The notes under the pieces are model-generated. The model worked only from the letters and a program-made list of their open reading frames with translations, searched no databases and was not told the DNA's origin. DNA of 64,000 bases from Rhodococcus tukisamuensis NBRC 100609. Its GTDB lineage: Bacteria; Actinomycetota; Actinomycetes; Mycobacteriales; Mycobacteriaceae. Location of the stretch: the NCBI RefSeq assembly GCF_001894985.1, contig NZ_BCXG01000004.1:1-64000 (forward strand), written 5' to 3'. How positions within the stretch are numbered: the first letter of the stretch is position 1; each line of letters starts with the position of its first letter. Of the stretch, positions 61,899 to 64,000 are shown one piece after another. Position numbers and translations under genes: made by a program.

Positions 61899-63182
61899 GT
61901 GAGCCTGTGGAGAGCACCCGTCGCCGAATCGCCCGTGCACGCGTCCGTGACGCTGCCGGGCTCGAAGTCGATCACCAACCGCGCGCTGATCCTGGCCGCG
62001 CTCGCCGACGGCCCGTCCACCGTCACCGGCGCGCTGCGCAGCCGTGACACCGACCTGATGATCGACGCGCTGCGCGCCCTCGGCGTGGGCATCGAGGAGT
62101 CCGGCGCCGCCACCACGCTGCGGGTGACGCCCGGACCGATGGGTGCGGCCACCGTCGACTGCGGGCTCGCGGGCACGGTGATGCGGTTCCTGCCCCCGGT
62201 CGCGGCGCTGGCCGAGGGCGTGGTGGCCTTCGACGGCGACGAGCAGGCGCGCAGCCGGCCGTTGAGCACCATCCTCGACGGCCTGCGCGGCCTGGGCGTC
62301 GAGATCGACGGCGACGCACTCCCGTTCACGGTCCGCGGCCGCGGCGCGGTGGCCGGCGGCGCGGTCACCATCGACGCGTCCGGCTCCTCGCAGTTCGTCT
62401 CCGGCCTGCTGCTCGGCGCGGCGCGGTTCGAGCAGGGCGTCACCGTGCACCACGACGGCGAGTCGGTCCCCTCGATGCCGCACATCGACATGACCGTGGA
62501 GATGCTCCGACGGGCCGGCGTGCGGGTGCAGACCCCCGCCGACGGCGAGGCGAACACCTGGCGGGTCGCGCCCGGCCCCGTCACGGCCGTGGACTGGGTC
62601 GTCGAGCCCGACCTGTCCAACGCCACCCCGTTCCTGGCCGCGGCCGCCGTCACGGGCGGCGCGGTGAGCGTGCCGCTGTGGCCCTCCACCACCACCCAGC
62701 CGGGTGACGCCATCCGCGACATCCTCACCGCGATGGGCGCCGAGGTGTCCCTCCGCGAGGGCACTCTCACCGTCCGCGGACCGCGGCGCCTGCGCGGCCT
62801 CGACGTGGACCTGCACGACGTCGGCGAGCTGACGCCGACGGTGGCCGCGCTGGCCGCACTGGCCGACGGCCCCTCCACCCTGCGTGGCATCGCACACCTC
62901 CGCGGCCATGAAACCGACCGTCTTGCAGCGCTTTCCGCCGAAATCAACGGACTCGGTGGCACCGTCACCGAGACCGCCGACGGCCTCCGGATCGAGCCGC
63001 GGGCGCTGCGCTCCGGCACCTGGCGTTCCTACGCCGACCACCGGATGGCCACCGCCGGCGCGATCCTGGGACTGGTGGTGCCGGGCGTCGACGTCGAGGA
63101 CGTGGGCACCACCGCGAAGACCCTGCCCGGGTTCGAGAACCTGTGGGCGACGATGCTGACGCCGATCGGGGCACCGTCCTGA
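61899..63182 (+). CDS. aroA: 3-phosphoshikimate 1-carboxyvinyltransferase (EPSP synthase)
   Basis: 427 residues from GTG 61899, 7 nt after GAAGAT; ATG 61890 is possible. Key motifs are [16 protein letters not shown] (PEP/S3P site), [46 protein letters not shown] and [12 protein letters not shown] near the C-terminus, with the YADHRMA Arg. It makes EPSP in the shikimate pathway. The stop overlaps the next gene by 4 bp. Confidence 0.94.
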   Translation: MSLWRAPVAESPVHASVTLPGSKSITNRALILAALADGPSTVTGALRSRDTDLMIDALRALGVGIEESGAATTLRVTPGPMGAATVDCGLAGTVMRFLPPVAALAEGVVAFDGDEQARSRPLSTILDGLRGLGVEIDGDALPFTVRGRGAVAGGAVTIDASGSSQFVSGLLLGAARFEQGVTVHHDGESVPSMPHIDMTVEMLRRAGVRVQTPADGEANTWRVAPGPVTAVDWVVEPDLSNATPFLAAAAVTGGAVSVPLWPSTTTQPGDAIRDILTAMGAEVSLREGTLTVRGPRRLRGLDVDLHDVGELTPTVAALAALADGPSTLRGIAHLRGHETDRLAALSAEINGLGGTVTETADGLRIEPRALRSGTWRSYADHRMATAGAILGLVVPGVDVEDVGTTAKTLPGFENLWATMLTPIGAPS

Positions 63183-64000
63183 GTACCCGACGGTACGACG
63201 AGTCCGATGTCCGGGTACGCCCGGGCAAGGGAACTCGTCCCCGCACCAAGACCCGGCCCGAGCACAAGTCGGCGGAGAGCGCGATGGTGGTCGCGGTCGA
63301 CCGCGGCCGCTGGGGGTGCGTGCTCGACGGTGACCCGACCCGCCCGGTGGTGGCAATGCGGGCACGCGAACTCGGCCGGACCCCGATCGTCGTCGGGGAC
63401 CGGGTCGGCATTGTCGGCGACACTTCGGGCCGCACCGACACCCTCGCGCGGATCGTGCGCGTCGAGGAGCGGTCCACCGTGCTGCGGCGCACCGCCGACG
63501 ACACCGACCCGTACGAGCGGGTCGTGGTGGCGAACGCCGCCCAGCTGCTGATCGTCGTCGCACTGGCGGACCCGCCGCCGCGCACCGGATTCGTCGAACG
63601 CGCACTGGTCGCGGCCTACGTCGGCGGACTGTCCCCCATCCTCTGCCTGACCAAGGGCGACCTCGCCGACCACGCCGAGTTCGCCGCGGCCTTCGCGGAC
63701 CTGGACGTACCGGTGGTGCTCGCGGGCCAGGACGACCCGCTCGAGCCCGTTCGTGAGGTACTGGACGGCCAGCTCACCGCGCTGATCGGCCACTCCGGGG
63801 TCGGCAAGTCCACACTGGTCAATCGCCTTGTCCCAGACGCATTTCGGGCCACCGGCGTGGTCTCCGGGGTGGGCAAGGGCCGGCACACCTCCACCCAGTC
63901 CGTGGCGCTGCCGCTGCCGGCTCCCGACGGGGAGCAGGGCAACCGCGGCTGGGTCGTCGACACCCCCGGCATCCGGTCGTTCGGCCTCGCACACATCTCG
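63179..64000 (+). CDS. rsgA: Ribosome small-subunit GTPase RsgA, 3' end cut off
   Basis: The frame runs off the right edge (about 273 codons visible). An N-terminal basic region precedes an OB fold ([32 protein letters not shown]). The circularly permuted GTPase follows: G4 [10 protein letters not shown]1 GHSGVGKST (about 203-211), G3 [10 protein letters not shown]. RsgA releases RbfA in 30S maturation. The best start is CTG 63179 (CTGA overlap with aro[12 protein letters not shown]); GTG 63143 is an in-frame alternative. Confidence 0.9.
   Translation, partial: MSTRRYDESDVRVRPGKGTRPRTKTRPEHKSAESAMVVAVDRGRWGCVLDGDPTRPVVAMRARELGRTPIVVGDRVGIVGDTSGRTDTLARIVRVEERSTVLRRTADDTDPYERVVVANAAQLLIVVALADPPPRTGFVERALVAAYVGGLSPILCLTKGDLADHAEFAAAFADLDVPVVLAGQDDPLEPVREVLDGQLTALIGHSGVGKSTLVNRLVPDAFRATGVVSGVGKGRHTSTQSVALPLPAPDGEQGNRGWVVDTPGIRSFGLAHIS

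Noticed and set aside
60927-63605. An 892-codon minus-strand frame running through aroA into SRAP
   Set aside because: Only the part from ATG 61790 is the SRAP protein; the rest is antisense to aroA and rsgA.

Overview
The window comes from a very GC-rich actinobacterium with mycolic-acid-type genomics, most likely Rhodococcus or a close Nocardiaceae relative. Two long blocks follow the order of the Mycobacterium tuberculosis Rv3196-Rv3204 and Rv3205c-Rv3228 regions. From left to right these are an ABC1 kinase, whiB7, uvrD2, a mycoredoxin, nudC, a K+ channel, adnB/adnA, lipV and an alkyltransferase-like protein; then moeZ, a DUF3152 protein, a TetR regulator, rhlE, a ParA, gpm2, a diacylglycerol kinase-like protein, whiB1, pdtaS, a biotinyl-lipoyl protein, sigH/rsrA, a SRAP protein, aroA and rsgA. 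An endoglycoceramidase gene fits a Rhodococcus-like host.

Layout. 0-17 kb holds redox, DNA-repair and antibiotic-response genes. 17-35.7 kb interrupts the mycobacterial order. It holds a secreted endoglycoceramidase, an SOS-linked DUF222/HNH endonuclease, a lipoprotein, a carbonic anhydrase, a mobA-moeA fusion, a nitrite assimilation set (narK, nirB, nirD, nnaR, sirohydrochlorin chelatase), transporters and small regulators. 35.7-51.7 kb is conserved housekeeping DNA ending in the 24-codon gene for ribosomal protein bL37. 51.8-58.2 kb is an accessory array between bL37 and rsrA. 58.2-64 kb returns to the conserved order and ends inside rsgA.

The accessory array is the main novelty. Two families of small secreted proteins alternate. 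The large family has about 230-260 residues, a DUF11-like beta-sandwich and a C-terminal Cys pair. The small family has 92-94 residues, a near-identical signal peptide, a Cys pair and a hydrophobic tail. Five promoters share an 18-nt upstream element 31-32 nt before the -10 box. Dispersed among them are four decayed pieces of the neighbouring anti-sigma gene rsrA, two broken large genes and a further fragment of a large gene. This looks like repeated tandem duplication with breakpoints in rsrA.

Regulation visible in the sequence. SigH/SigR-type promoters (GGAAY-N18/19-GTTG) precede sigH itself, the mycoredoxin gene and an LLM-class oxidoreductase gene, with a weaker one before moeZ. whiB7 has a WhiB7-type promoter, a 68-codon uORF and an intrinsic terminator in its leader. 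A GlnR-like site precedes nirD and a CRP-like site precedes whiB1. About 16 genes appear leaderless, with the start codon 6-8 nt after a -10 hexamer.
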